Made by a program: the position numbers and the translations under genes | In this document: positions 9,230-16,046 of the stretch, in pieces | Layout of the letters: each line of letters begins with the position of its first letter | Numbering within the stretch: position 1 is the stretch's first letter | Notes under the pieces: generated by a model | Database searches by the model: none | The model's input: the letters and a program-made list of their open reading frames with translations, nothing else | What the model was told of the DNA's origin: nothing | Source of the DNA: a bacterium | Lineage (GTDB): Bacteria > Verrucomicrobiota > Kiritimatiellia > CAIKKV01 > CAITUY01 | Length of the DNA stretch: 64,000 bases | Reading direction: 5' to 3' | Assembly (NCBI GenBank): GCA_037128595.1 | Contig: JBAXWB010000026.1 | Location: forward strand, 1 to 64,000

Positions 9230-10477
9230 TCACGGCATCAATTCAACCGCCACGTGATCGGCCAGCGTTCGCCCCCTGGACGTCAGTCGCCAGCGTCCCG
9301 CCACCTGTTCCACAAGCTGATCGCGCCCGAGTCGCTCCAAAGACCGGCACCAGACTGCCGCCTGATCTGTTTGCTCCATTCCGGACGTCAACAGGATCGC
9401 CTGCAGATCAATGCCTTCTGCCATCCTCAAGCCAAAGACGAGTCGCTCCACGGCATCCGTTACGGGCGCCAACGTTTCCCGTTCCTGCTGGTTCGTTCCT
9501 TCAATATAGGCATGCACATCGGAACCGTTCGTCCAGCGTTGATCCCCGACCCGTGAGGCAGCGGCGCAGCCGAGCCCGAGATAGTTGCCGCCCCGCCAAC
9601 AGGAGAGATTATGCCGGCATTCGAAGCCGGGACGGGCATAATTGGAGATTTCGTACCGTCCCAAACCGGCCTCGCCCAGGATGGCCTCAGCTTCATCCAG
9701 CATCCGGAGTTGTTCATCATCATCCAGCAGCGCGAACGTTCCCGCCGCACAGTCCTGGTGAAGCCGTGTCCCCTCCTCGCGGGTGAGGGCATAGACCGAA
9801 ATATGTTTCGGTGCCATGCGCAAGGCGGATTCAAGGGTTTCCCGCCAGGCCTTCTCACTCACTCCCGGAATGCAGGCGATCAGATCCAGCCCCCAATTAG
9901 AGAAGCCGACGGCATGAATGGACTCTACCGCCGCATACACATCGGCAACCGAATGGCGGCGTCCCAGTTGGTGAAGGACTGGATCTGAAAAGGCCTGTAC
10001 GCCCAGACTGATCCGGTTAACCCCAAACGCTTTCATCATCTTTAGGGTGTCGCGGGTCAGCGACCCTGGATTGGCTTCACTCGTCCATTCCAGCCCCCTC
10101 GGGGGGGTGGTGGTTGCCGGGTTGTTAAGTTGCTGAGTTGTTGAGTGGGTAGATAAACAGGCCTTAGGGCTTTCGCTTAACAACTCAGCAACTTGCCAAC
10201 TCAACACCTGTTCTCGCTCAGGGCGCAGGAGCGTCAGGAGGCGTTCCATCTGATCCGGCGGCAGCATACTGGGAGTTCCCCCACCCATGAAAATGGAGGT
10301 CAGGGACAAGGTACCATAACGCGCAAGAGCCTGATCCCGCTCCCGGGTGATGGCTGTAAGCCAGGCTTCCCCGAGTTCACGCGCATAGGGGACGGAATAG
10401 AATGCACAGTAGTGACATTTTCCATCGCAGAAGGGAACATGAACATAGAGGCCGTTAATTTTTGGGACAGCGTGCAT
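9230..10477 (-). CDS. HemW-like radical SAM protein (coproporphyrinogen dehydrogenase family)
   Basis: A 415-aa radical SAM protein. LYVHVPFCDGKCHYCAFYS carries the CxxxCxxC cluster motif near residue 20. GGGTPSML, SEANPGSLT, NRISLGVQAF and ISVYALTREEGT follow the HemW order. The C-terminal region has the winged HemN/HemW fold (YEISNYARPG, then a GLGCAAAS stretch). HemW proteins are heme chaperones or oxidase relatives; the extra Cys after CxxxCxxC typical of HemN is not evident. The start is set at 10477 (MHAVPKIN), overlapping the PHP gene by 23 nt. Roughly residues 91-126 are a low-complexity insert coded by a palindromic repeat, absent from the family. Confidence 0.88.
   Translation of the reverse strand: MHAVPKINGLYVHVPFCDGKCHYCAFYSVPYARELGEAWLTAITRERDQALARYGTLSLTSIFMGGGTPSMLPPDQMERLLTLLRPEREQVLSWQVAELLSESPKACLSTHSTTQQLNNPATTTPPRGLEWTSEANPGSLTRDTLKMMKAFGVNRISLGVQAFSDPVLHQLGRRHSVADVYAAVESIHAVGFSNWGLDLIACIPGVSEKAWRETLESALRMAPKHISVYALTREEGTRLHQDCAAGTFALLDDDEQLRMLDEAEAILGEAGLGRYEISNYARPGFECRHNLSCWRGGNYLGLGCAAASRVGDQRWTNGSDVHAYIEGTNQQERETLAPVTDAVERLVFGLRMAEGIDLQAILLTSGMEQTDQAAVWCRSLERLGRDQLVEQVAGRWRLTSRGRTLADHVAVELMP
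10127..10194. repeat. Inverted repeat inserted inside the hemW-like gene
   Basis: Two perfect 16-nt arms, AAGTTGCTGAGTTGTT (10127-10142) and AACAACTCAGCAACTT (10179-10194), surround a 36-nt loop. The surrounding 108 nt or so keeps the reading frame and adds about 36 residues (poly-Thr/Gln/Asn rich) between the beta strands before SEANPG. It resembles a small dispersed palindromic element. Confidence 0.8.
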
Positions 10478-11297
10478 AGAGCAGATCCACCAATTCATCA
10501 GGGATATCAAGGGCCCCAAACCCCAGGCCCAGGCGTATGTGCGGATTCATGGCGCCATGAAAGTCAGACCCCCCGGTGACCACCCAACCCAGGTCACGGG
10601 CCATATTGAGGCAAAAGCGATGCTGCTCATGGCTGTGCTCTGAATAATAGGCCTCAATCCCCTGTAAGCCTTTTGCGGCCAATTCCGCCAGGAACTCCCG
10701 GAGTCGCCGCCGCCCCATGTTGAGCGTATAGGGATGGGCCAGGATAGGGACTCCCCCTGCCCCCCGGATCAGTTCAATGCTTTCCTCTACAGTAAAGCGA
10801 TCCCTTTCCACATAAGCCGGCTTTCCCTTGCCGAGATAATGATCAAACGCCTCATCCTTTTTCTTCACATACCCTTTTGTGATCATGGCTTGCGCAAAAT
10901 GGGGACGGCCGACGACATCCTCCTTGGCCAGGCTGGCAACGTCCTCCCAGGCCAGTGGCATGCCCAGGGCGGCGAGCCGTTCGAGAATGAACTGATTGCG
11001 TTCCTCGCGGCCGCGTCGCAAACGCGCAAGCGCCTCGAGGAGCCGGGGGTTGTGAGGGTCCATAAAATAACCAAGCATGTGCAACGTGCCGCCCGAATGC
11101 TCGATACTGATCTCCACGCCGGGGATGCCGCGCAGTCCGTGTTGCTGGCAGGCCGCCATAAAGCGATCAATCCCCATCATGCCGTCATGATCGGTCAGCG
11201 CCATGGCTGTGATCCCTGACTTGGCCGCCAGTTCGACCAGCTCCTCGGGAGTCATACTGCCATCAGAAAATGTCGAGTGGACATGTAGATCAATCAC
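10455..11297 (-). CDS. PHP-domain phosphoesterase (RnaAM/TrpH-like)
   Basis: A 280-aa metal-dependent phosphoesterase. The PHP signature is clear: IDLHVHSTFSDGS at the N-terminus, ALTDHDGMMG, GIPGVEISIE, ILAHPYTLN and TGGSDFHGA, together supplying the His/Asp ligands of a trinuclear metal site. The order and length fit the YciV/TrpH group, whose members include a 5'-3' exonuclease acting on rRNA ends and 3',5'-nucleotide phosphatases. It appears to head the minus-strand series that continues with the HemW-like gene (23-nt overlap) and fumarase. The exact substrate is not deducible. Confidence 0.88.
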   Translation of the reverse strand: MIDLHVHSTFSDGSMTPEELVELAAKSGITAMALTDHDGMMGIDRFMAACQQHGLRGIPGVEISIEHSGGTLHMLGYFMDPHNPRLLEALARLRRGREERNQFILERLAALGMPLAWEDVASLAKEDVVGRPHFAQAMITKGYVKKKDEAFDHYLGKGKPAYVERDRFTVEESIELIRGAGGVPILAHPYTLNMGRRRLREFLAELAAKGLQGIEAYYSEHSHEQHRFCLNMARDLGWVVTGGSDFHGAMNPHIRLGLGFGALDIPDELVDLLYARCPKN

Positions 11298-11347
11298 GTC
11301 AATCTCCAGAGCCTACAATAGGAGGCAGGTTGTTTTGGACGGGAGGC

Positions 11348-11460
11348 TCACTTCAGTAACTGAAAAAACGGAAACTTCGATGCTTTCTTGTCGAAGGTTA
11401 TACCCCCGCTGGAACCAGAAGACTTTGCCGCTAACGCAATCAACAGGTCAGAGAGATGCG
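11348..11460 (-). pseudogene. Remnant of a PIN-domain toxin (C-terminal piece)
   Basis: Directly after the AbrB antitoxin gene, in a frame with no start, the minus strand reads SDLLIALAAKSSGSSGGITF and then DKKASKFPFFQLLK before a stop at 11348. This matches the typical end of PIN ribonuclease toxins (Asp then an LIA helix, a T-F-D strand, and a short tail). A TGA stands immediately upstream and about the first 90 residues are missing, so the toxin is deleted. Identification is from pattern memory of the family. Confidence 0.65.
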
Positions 11461-11461
11461 A

Positions 11462-11710
11462 TCATGATCGGGCACTCCTCATCCGTAACGCGATGGCCCG
11501 GTTCATTTCAGAAACGGTTTTGCCGGCCTGCCCGTGTTTGTGCAGCCTGCCAAAAACCTGAGCCACGGTTTTGGCCACCGGCTTCATCAAGGCTTCAGTT
11601 TCGCCATGCATGATGAACGCGATTCTGTCGCCGGAATGAAGGTGCATCGACTCTCTGACAGTTCTGGGGATGGTGATTTGCCCCCTGCTCGTTATTGTCG
11701 CGGTGACCAC
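11462..11710 (-). CDS. AbrB/SpoVT-type antitoxin-like transcription factor
   Basis: An 82-aa protein with the swapped-hairpin AbrB domain at its N-terminus: TATITSRGQITIPRTVRE then MHLHSGDRIAFI. Such proteins bind their own promoter and, in VapB-type pairs, neutralise a PIN toxin. The start is set at a GTG (11710) because AAGGAG lies 9 nt upstream. An ATG at 11779 would add 23 residues unlike the family. The C-terminal 40 residues would bind the toxin. Only a remnant of that toxin remains downstream, so this is probably an orphan antitoxin. Confidence 0.8.
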   Translation of the reverse strand: MVTATITSRGQITIPRTVRESMHLHSGDRIAFIMHGETEALMKPVAKTVAQVFGRLHKHGQAGKTVSEMNRAIALRMRSARS

Positions 11711-11863
11711 ACGTCCATTCTCCTTACTAATTAAATATTCCTTACGATAAGGTAAGGAATATCCAGGGTCAACCCTCATCTAAAGCACAAAAAACGGATA
11801 AACGGCAAAATCATCATTGCGGCAGATATAAGCAGGTGACCCCGTCACCACCGAGGGCGGGGC

Positions 11864-12445
11864 CTACAAACCGAAACCGATCGGTTTCGCGGGCAGATCT
11901 GGCGGCGGTAGCAACAGTGGACGTATCTGGTCATACAGTTCCACGAGGGCGGTATCATGCACAACCAGTTGCTTCTCGATCTCGGCCAACCTGCGGGACA
12001 AAATCTCACTGCTGAGCAGATATTCCCGCATCTTCACAAAGGCACGGACCCCGAACACGCTCATCTCCATGGCCTTCTCACTCCGCAGGATATTTGCAGC
12101 CATAACGGCTCCATGCTCGGTAAAAAACCATGGCAATTTGCGCACTCCACCATGTCCTGATCTTGATATCGCATTTTGCGACATCAAGTGCTCACACTCA
12201 GAACTCACCAGTTGAAACGCAAAATCCTGAGGAAACCTCTTCTGATTACGTTTAACCGCCTCGTTAAATCGAGAAGTTGAAACCCCATACACCCTCGCCA
12301 ACTCCGAATCCAAGATCACTTTCTGGCCACGTAAATTAATAATCTTAGGCTCATACAACGCTATGCGCGTAGCATTGCGGGCAGGTCGGCGGCCGATTAA
12401 GCGCAGCGCAAGGGGCGAATCGTTCGCCGGGACGGCGAACGCCAC
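11864..12445 (-). CDS. ORF6N-domain DNA-binding protein
   Basis: A 193-aa protein with an ORF6N domain over about residues 34-125: IINLRGQKVILDSELARVYG, then TSRFNEAVKRNQKRFPQDFA and FFTEHGAVMAANILRSEKA. ORF6N proteins come from phage and mobile elements and are thought to bind DNA. A C-terminal helical stretch (residues 140-175) may dimerise. The start is unclear: the ATG at 12445 begins inside a GC-rich palindrome and the first 30 residues look repeat-coded. A TTG at 12358 just before the domain is an alternative. It stands alone, without other phage genes. Confidence 0.75.
   Translation of the reverse strand: MAFAVPANDSPLALRLIGRRPARNATRIALYEPKIINLRGQKVILDSELARVYGVSTSRFNEAVKRNQKRFPQDFAFQLVSSECEHLMSQNAISRSGHGGVRKLPWFFTEHGAVMAANILRSEKAMEMSVFGVRAFVKMREYLLSSEILSRRLAEIEKQLVVHDTALVELYDQIRPLLLPPPDLPAKPIGFGL
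12414..12441. repeat. GC-rich palindrome at the ORF6N gene start
   Basis: CGTTCGCC (12421-12428) and GGCGAACG (12434-12441) form an 8-bp stem with a GGGAC loop. A further GGCGAA half-site at 12414-12419 can pair alternatively with TTCGCC. The block covers the beginning of the ORF6N reading frame, so it is either an inserted repeat or an operator. Confidence 0.65.
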
Positions 12446-12488
12446 CTGAGGCCGTTGGGGACAGGCAGCTTGTTATTATTAACTTTTA

Positions 12489-12518
12489 TTGAAACGGTTG
12501 CGCAACCGATTGTATATT
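12489..12518 (+). promoter_or_regulatory. Promoter with LacI-type operator in the spacer
   Basis: TTGAAA (12489-12494) and TATATT (12513-12518) are separated by 18 bp. The spacer is filled by the perfect palindrome CGGTTGCGCAACCG (12495-12508), a classic centre-CG operator for LacI/GalR proteins. The LacI-type gene starts at 12526, so transcription should begin at or within a base or two of the ATG. Autorepression and a leaderless message are inferred. Confidence 0.75.
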
Positions 12519-12525
12519 GGTCCTT

Positions 12526-12963
12526 ATGAGTTCGTCGATTACGATCAGGGAGGTGGCAACCATGGCGGGGGTATCGAAATCTACCGTCTCCCGGGTGCTC
12601 TCTGGAAAGGGAAAGGCGTGTCACATCGCCACGGCAACAGAGGTCAGGGTGCGGGCGGTGGCCAGTCAACTCGGCTACCAACCGAACCTGATCGCCCGTA
12701 ACATGGCTTTGGGTTTGGGCGGGTCGCTGACTCGCAGCAACACTCCCATTATTCCCGTCATGGCATCCTCGGAAGCCGCGCCCGTCTCCGAGATCATGGT
12801 GACGCCGCCGCCCCAGCCTGAGCCGGTGATCCCGGCGGTGGCGGTGATAGAGCCGGTAGCGGGAGCCGAACCTGCCGGGGCGGCGGGGGGTGCTGAATCG
12901 GGGTCCGGAAACCCCTCACCTCAGTCCTCTCCCTCAAGGGGAGAGGAAGAGTCCGCCAGTTGA
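12526..12963 (+). CDS. LacI-family DNA-binding domain with Pro/Ala-rich tail
   Basis: A 145-aa protein. Residues 5-65 are a normal LacI/GalR helix-turn-helix plus hinge region (TIREVATMAGVSKSTVSRVL, then QLGYQPNLIARNMA). The ligand-binding domain expected next (about 270 aa) is absent. Instead there is a Pro/Ala/Glu-rich stretch, and the last 16 residues are coded by a dispersed hairpin repeat. It may be a truncated repressor or a small autonomous regulator. The ATG at 12526 lies about 8 nt after the -10 box with no room for a ribosome site, suggesting leaderless translation. An operator matching its family sits in the promoter. Confidence 0.7.
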   Translation: MSSSITIREVATMAGVSKSTVSRVLSGKGKACHIATATEVRVRAVASQLGYQPNLIARNMALGLGGSLTRSNTPIIPVMASSEAAPVSEIMVTPPPQPEPVIPAVAVIEPVAGAEPAGAAGGAESGSGNPSPQSSPSRGEEESAS

Positions 12964-13319
12964 TCGACCAGCAGGCCCATGATTTGCTGAGCAGCGGCGG
13001 CAGCGTCCTCACGGGTCACACCTGCCAACGCAACGCCCACGGAGACCGGTTTCGGGTTCTGCGGGACCGTCTTGCCCTCCAGGGCGTCGAGTGCCCGGTC
13101 TAACGAGCGAATGCTCATCTGGCTGAGGGCTGTTTGCAGCCCGGTTCGCGGGTCGGTCAGCAGCGTATCGGGCGTGAGTGTGGCGGCCTTCTCGTCAGGC
13201 AAGGCGGCGAGGCTCTGCAGAACGGTGGGGGCCAAGCTCAAAAAAACCGAAGCGCTTCGGTTTTTTCCGACGAACCTGGCGACCCGCATGTAATTCAGTG
13301 TGGCGGCCGACGTCCCCAA
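12921..13319 (-). CDS. Possible hypothetical protein eroded by repeats
   Basis: A 132-aa reading frame of doubtful status. The middle (about residues 30-125) has protein-like composition, with alternating helices such as ALDALEGKTVPQ and GVTREDAAAAAQQIMGLLV. Residues 18-26 are coded by the perfect palindrome at 13241-13266, and the last 9 by the hairpin at 12926-12946. No family is recognised. It may be the 3' part of an older gene interrupted by repeats. Upstream (13320-13570) there is only the MITE-like element and a short spacer. Confidence 0.35.
   Translation of the reverse strand: MGTSAATLNYMRVARFVGKNRSASVFLSLAPTVLQSLAALPDEKAATLTPDTLLTDPRTGLQTALSQMSIRSLDRALDALEGKTVPQNPKPVSVGVALAGVTREDAAAAAQQIMGLLVDQLADSSSPLEGED
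12926..12946. repeat. Hairpin repeat at the convergent ORF ends
   Basis: CCTCTCCC (12926-12933) and GGGAGAGG (12939-12946) form a perfect 8-bp stem with a 5-nt loop. It lies in a CCTCACCTCAG context typical of a palindrome family found between genes in many bacteria. It codes the tails of both the LacI-type ORF and the opposing ORF. Confidence 0.7.
13241..13266. repeat. Perfect 26-bp palindrome
   Basis: The half-site AAAAAACCGAAGC is followed at once by its reverse complement. With A-tract and T-tract ends it could act as a bidirectional intrinsic terminator. It could also be a copy of a dispersed short palindrome. It lies inside a doubtful minus-strand reading frame. Confidence 0.85.
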
Positions 13320-13326
13320 TAGGCAG

Positions 13327-13475
13327 GGTCTTTTGTTTTGTCCGTTCTGGCACTGGTTTCGACAGAGCGAAACCCTCCATCACGGAGTGAAAAGATGAAA
13401 ATATCATGTGTTTTCAAGATGGAGGGATGCGCACTGTCGCATCTGCGGAGCCAAAAAGCGCCAAAACAAAAGACC
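13327..13475 (+). mobile_element. MITE-like element, copy 1 (149 bp)
   Basis: Perfect 14-bp terminal inverted repeats: GGTCTTTTGTTTTG (13327-13340) and CAAAACAAAAGACC (13462-13475). The interior has the hairpin GGTTTCGACAGAGCGAAACC followed by CTCCAT and later ATGGAGGGATGCGC. A second copy in opposite orientation lies at 48084-48228 with the same order of blocks. Short ORFs across it are not credible genes. No transposase is in the window, so movement would need one elsewhere. Confidence 0.8.
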
Positions 13476-13570
13476 TTGGTACAATGGGGGCGGCTATTCA
13501 AGGTTGACATGCCCCTGAGTTCAAAGTAACTCATGCAAAGTCTTTTTTGGTATTTTTCAGGGAGTTACTA

Positions 13571-15226
13571 ATGAATAGGGATATTGCAGGCCTTACGGGG
13601 CGTGAGTTTGATATTTTAATCATCGGGGGCGGCATCCATGGGGTTACCCTGGCTCGGGAGGCGGCCCTGGCGGGACGCTCGGTCGCCTTGATCGAAAAAT
13701 CGGATTTCGGGTCCGCCACCTCCGCAAACAGCCTCAAGATCCTCCATGGCGGTATCCGCTACCTGCAACAGGCCAACCTGCCGCGTGTGCGGCAGTCGGT
13801 CATCGAGCGGCGCACTCTACTCCAACTGGCACCCCACCTCGTGAATCCCCTTCCCTGTGCCATGCCGACCTGGGGGTATGGGATGAAAAGCAAAGCGGCC
13901 CTATTCTGCGGCCTCTTGGCCTATGATTTCCTCAGCCGGGACCGGAACGAGGGACTGCCTCCTGAAAAAACCATTCCTGGTGGACGCGTGGGGTCCCGCG
14001 CTGAGTGGTTGGCCATTGCGCCGCAGCTGGATGATCCCCGCTACAACGGGTGCGCCCTCTGGCACGATGCCATAACCGGCAATACGGAACGACTCAGCCT
14101 GGCATTTGTTGCCTCAGCCGTTGATGCGGGCGCGACGGTCGCCAATTATGTCGAAGCCACGGGCTTTCTGAAGAGTGGTCGCGACGTGACCGGCGTCACC
14201 GCCATCGATCGGATCACCAACCAGCCCCTATCCATCCGGGCCAAGGTGACGGTGAACAATACCGGCCCCTGGGTCAAAGAAACCCTGGGCCTGCTTGACG
14301 AGAAGGTGACCGCTCCGGCCTACCGCTGCGCTGTCGCCATGAATGTGGTCTTGCGCAGACAATTGATCGCCAGCCATGCCGTCGGGTTGATGGCGTTCAA
14401 GGAAGGCTGGAAAAAGGGACGACTTTTCTTTTTCGTGCCCTGGCGGGATCGCACTATGGTGGGCACCTATTTGCGTCCCCATACCGGCAGTCCCAACCAA
14501 CTCACCATTACGCCCGAGGACATTCAGTCATTCATTGATAACCTGAATCTGGCCTATCCCGCCGCTCTGCTTAAACCTGAGGATATTGCCTTCATCCAAG
14601 CGGGTGTGATGCCGGCCGAAGACAAGGAAGTGGCACCCGATGGCGAACCCAGCCTCCTGAATCATTTTCAGATTATGGATCATGAAGTCTCCGACAAGGT
14701 CAAGGGACTGATCTCCGTGCTCGGAGTGAAATGGACCACCGCCCGCGATGTGGCGCAACGCACCCTGGCCAGTTTGAATGCCAGGCTGGGGCAGCCCAAT
14801 TGCCCGTCGAGCCCTGCCACCCGTCCTTTGCCGGGCGGTGACATCCCTGATGTCGCGGCATTGATCAACGAGGCCATACAGGCGGGACTTCCTGAAGTCA
14901 CGGCCAGGCACCTGGTCGGCAACTACGGCACCGGCTACCGGGAAGTGGTGCGTGTAGGTTCCACCAATCCGCTCTGGTTACGTCCCCTTGGGGAAGGCAC
15001 CTGCGTCACCGGCGCTGAAGTTATTTTTGCCCTGCGTGAAGAGATGGCTCACACCATGACCGATGTGGTGCTTCGCAGAACCGACCTGGGTTCAGCCGGC
15101 CGGCCATCTAAAGCCGCGCTGATGAACGTGGCGGTAATTATGGCCCGCGAGCTCGCCTGGGGAGCCCCGCGCCTCGACAAGGAGCTGGCCATTCTCAAGG
15201 CCCTCCCCTGCTGGCCGAAGGAGTGA
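13571..15226 (+). CDS. glpD: FAD-dependent glycerol-3-phosphate dehydrogenase
   Basis: Oxidises glycerol 3-phosphate to dihydroxyacetone phosphate and passes electrons to the quinone pool at the membrane. The 551-aa protein has the FAD Rossmann motif IIGGGIHGVTLAREAALAGR at residues about 15-34, followed by EKSDFGSATSANSLKILHGG typical of GlpD/GlpA. A C-terminal helical domain (about residues 400-551) resembles DAO_C. The start at 13571 has GGGAG 8 nt upstream; the in-frame start at 13547 lacks one. The gene is 16 nt upstream of mqnD, so its electron acceptor (menaquinone) appears to be made by the same transcript. Confidence 0.9.
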   Translation: MNRDIAGLTGREFDILIIGGGIHGVTLAREAALAGRSVALIEKSDFGSATSANSLKILHGGIRYLQQANLPRVRQSVIERRTLLQLAPHLVNPLPCAMPTWGYGMKSKAALFCGLLAYDFLSRDRNEGLPPEKTIPGGRVGSRAEWLAIAPQLDDPRYNGCALWHDAITGNTERLSLAFVASAVDAGATVANYVEATGFLKSGRDVTGVTAIDRITNQPLSIRAKVTVNNTGPWVKETLGLLDEKVTAPAYRCAVAMNVVLRRQLIASHAVGLMAFKEGWKKGRLFFFVPWRDRTMVGTYLRPHTGSPNQLTITPEDIQSFIDNLNLAYPAALLKPEDIAFIQAGVMPAEDKEVAPDGEPSLLNHFQIMDHEVSDKVKGLISVLGVKWTTARDVAQRTLASLNARLGQPNCPSSPATRPLPGGDIPDVAALINEAIQAGLPEVTARHLVGNYGTGYREVVRVGSTNPLWLRPLGEGTCVTGAEVIFALREEMAHTMTDVVLRRTDLGSAGRPSKAALMNVAVIMARELAWGAPRLDKELAILKALPCWPKE

Positions 15227-15242
15227 AGGTGGATTCCTCGTT

Positions 15243-16046
15243 ATGAACCTCAGTATGGGCTACTCTCCTTGTCCGAATGATACATCGATGTTTCATGACA
15301 TCGCGACTGGACTATTGGAGCGCCATGGTTTCGCGGTGTCCACCCATCTTCATGATGTCGAGACCCTGAACCGTCTGGCGCTCAGCACTGCCTACGACAT
15401 CACCAAAATTTCCTTTCACACTTACCTGCTGGTACAGGAGCACTATCAGCTCCTAAACGCCGGAGCTGCACTCGGGTTCGGGTGCGGGCCTTTGCTTGTG
15501 TCGCGTATCCCCATAGCGCCTGCCGATATCGCCCGCTACCGGATTGCCGTGCCCGGCGAATTGACCACCGCGCACCTGCTGTTGCGACTCTGGGCGCCTG
15601 AGGCCCGCCAAAAGATGTTCACTTCCTATGACCGCGTGATGGAACTACTGCGCGCCGGAGAGGTTGATTGCGGCATTCTCATCCATGAATCACGTTTCGT
15701 TTACCAGCAAGCCGGCCTCTTCTGTGTTCAGGATCTCGGGCAATGGTGGGAGCAGGAGACCGGGCAGCCCATTCCCCTGGGCTGTATCGTCGCCCGCAAG
15801 ACCCTGGGCGATACCGTCATTACCGAATTCGAAGCCTTGCTGAGGAAATCGATCATCCACTCCCGCGCTCATCCCGAGGAGTCCGCCAGGTATGTCCGCG
15901 AGCATGCCCGGGAAATGGATGCCACGGTCATGAAAAAACATATCGACATGTTTGTTACTGACTTCTCCGTTGATCTCGGAGAAGCAGGGCACAAGGCAAT
16001 TGCCGTGTTGGCATCCATGGCGCGCCAGGCGGGGGTGATTCCATGA
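15243..16046 (+). CDS. mqnD: 1,4-dihydroxy-6-naphthoate synthase
   Basis: Converts cyclic dehypoxanthinyl futalosine to 1,4-dihydroxy-6-naphthoate in the futalosine menaquinone pathway. The 267-aa protein begins with the family signature LSMGYSPCPNDTSMFHDIA. It keeps the periplasmic-binding-protein-like fold: DVETLNRLA, DITKISFHTYLL, VPGELTTAHLLLRLW, and CGILIHESRF with the probable catalytic His. It is MqnD rather than MqnA by the SPCPNDT start. GGTGG lies about 11 nt before the ATG. It overlaps the next gene by 4 nt. Confidence 0.93.
   Translation: MNLSMGYSPCPNDTSMFHDIATGLLERHGFAVSTHLHDVETLNRLALSTAYDITKISFHTYLLVQEHYQLLNAGAALGFGCGPLLVSRIPIAPADIARYRIAVPGELTTAHLLLRLWAPEARQKMFTSYDRVMELLRAGEVDCGILIHESRFVYQQAGLFCVQDLGQWWEQETGQPIPLGCIVARKTLGDTVITEFEALLRKSIIHSRAHPEESARYVREHAREMDATVMKKHIDMFVTDFSVDLGEAGHKAIAVLASMARQAGVIP

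Noticed and set aside
13338-13529. 63-aa ORF across the MITE-like element
   Set aside because: Coded by the repeat; the second copy has a frame change at the same place, so no protein is conserved.
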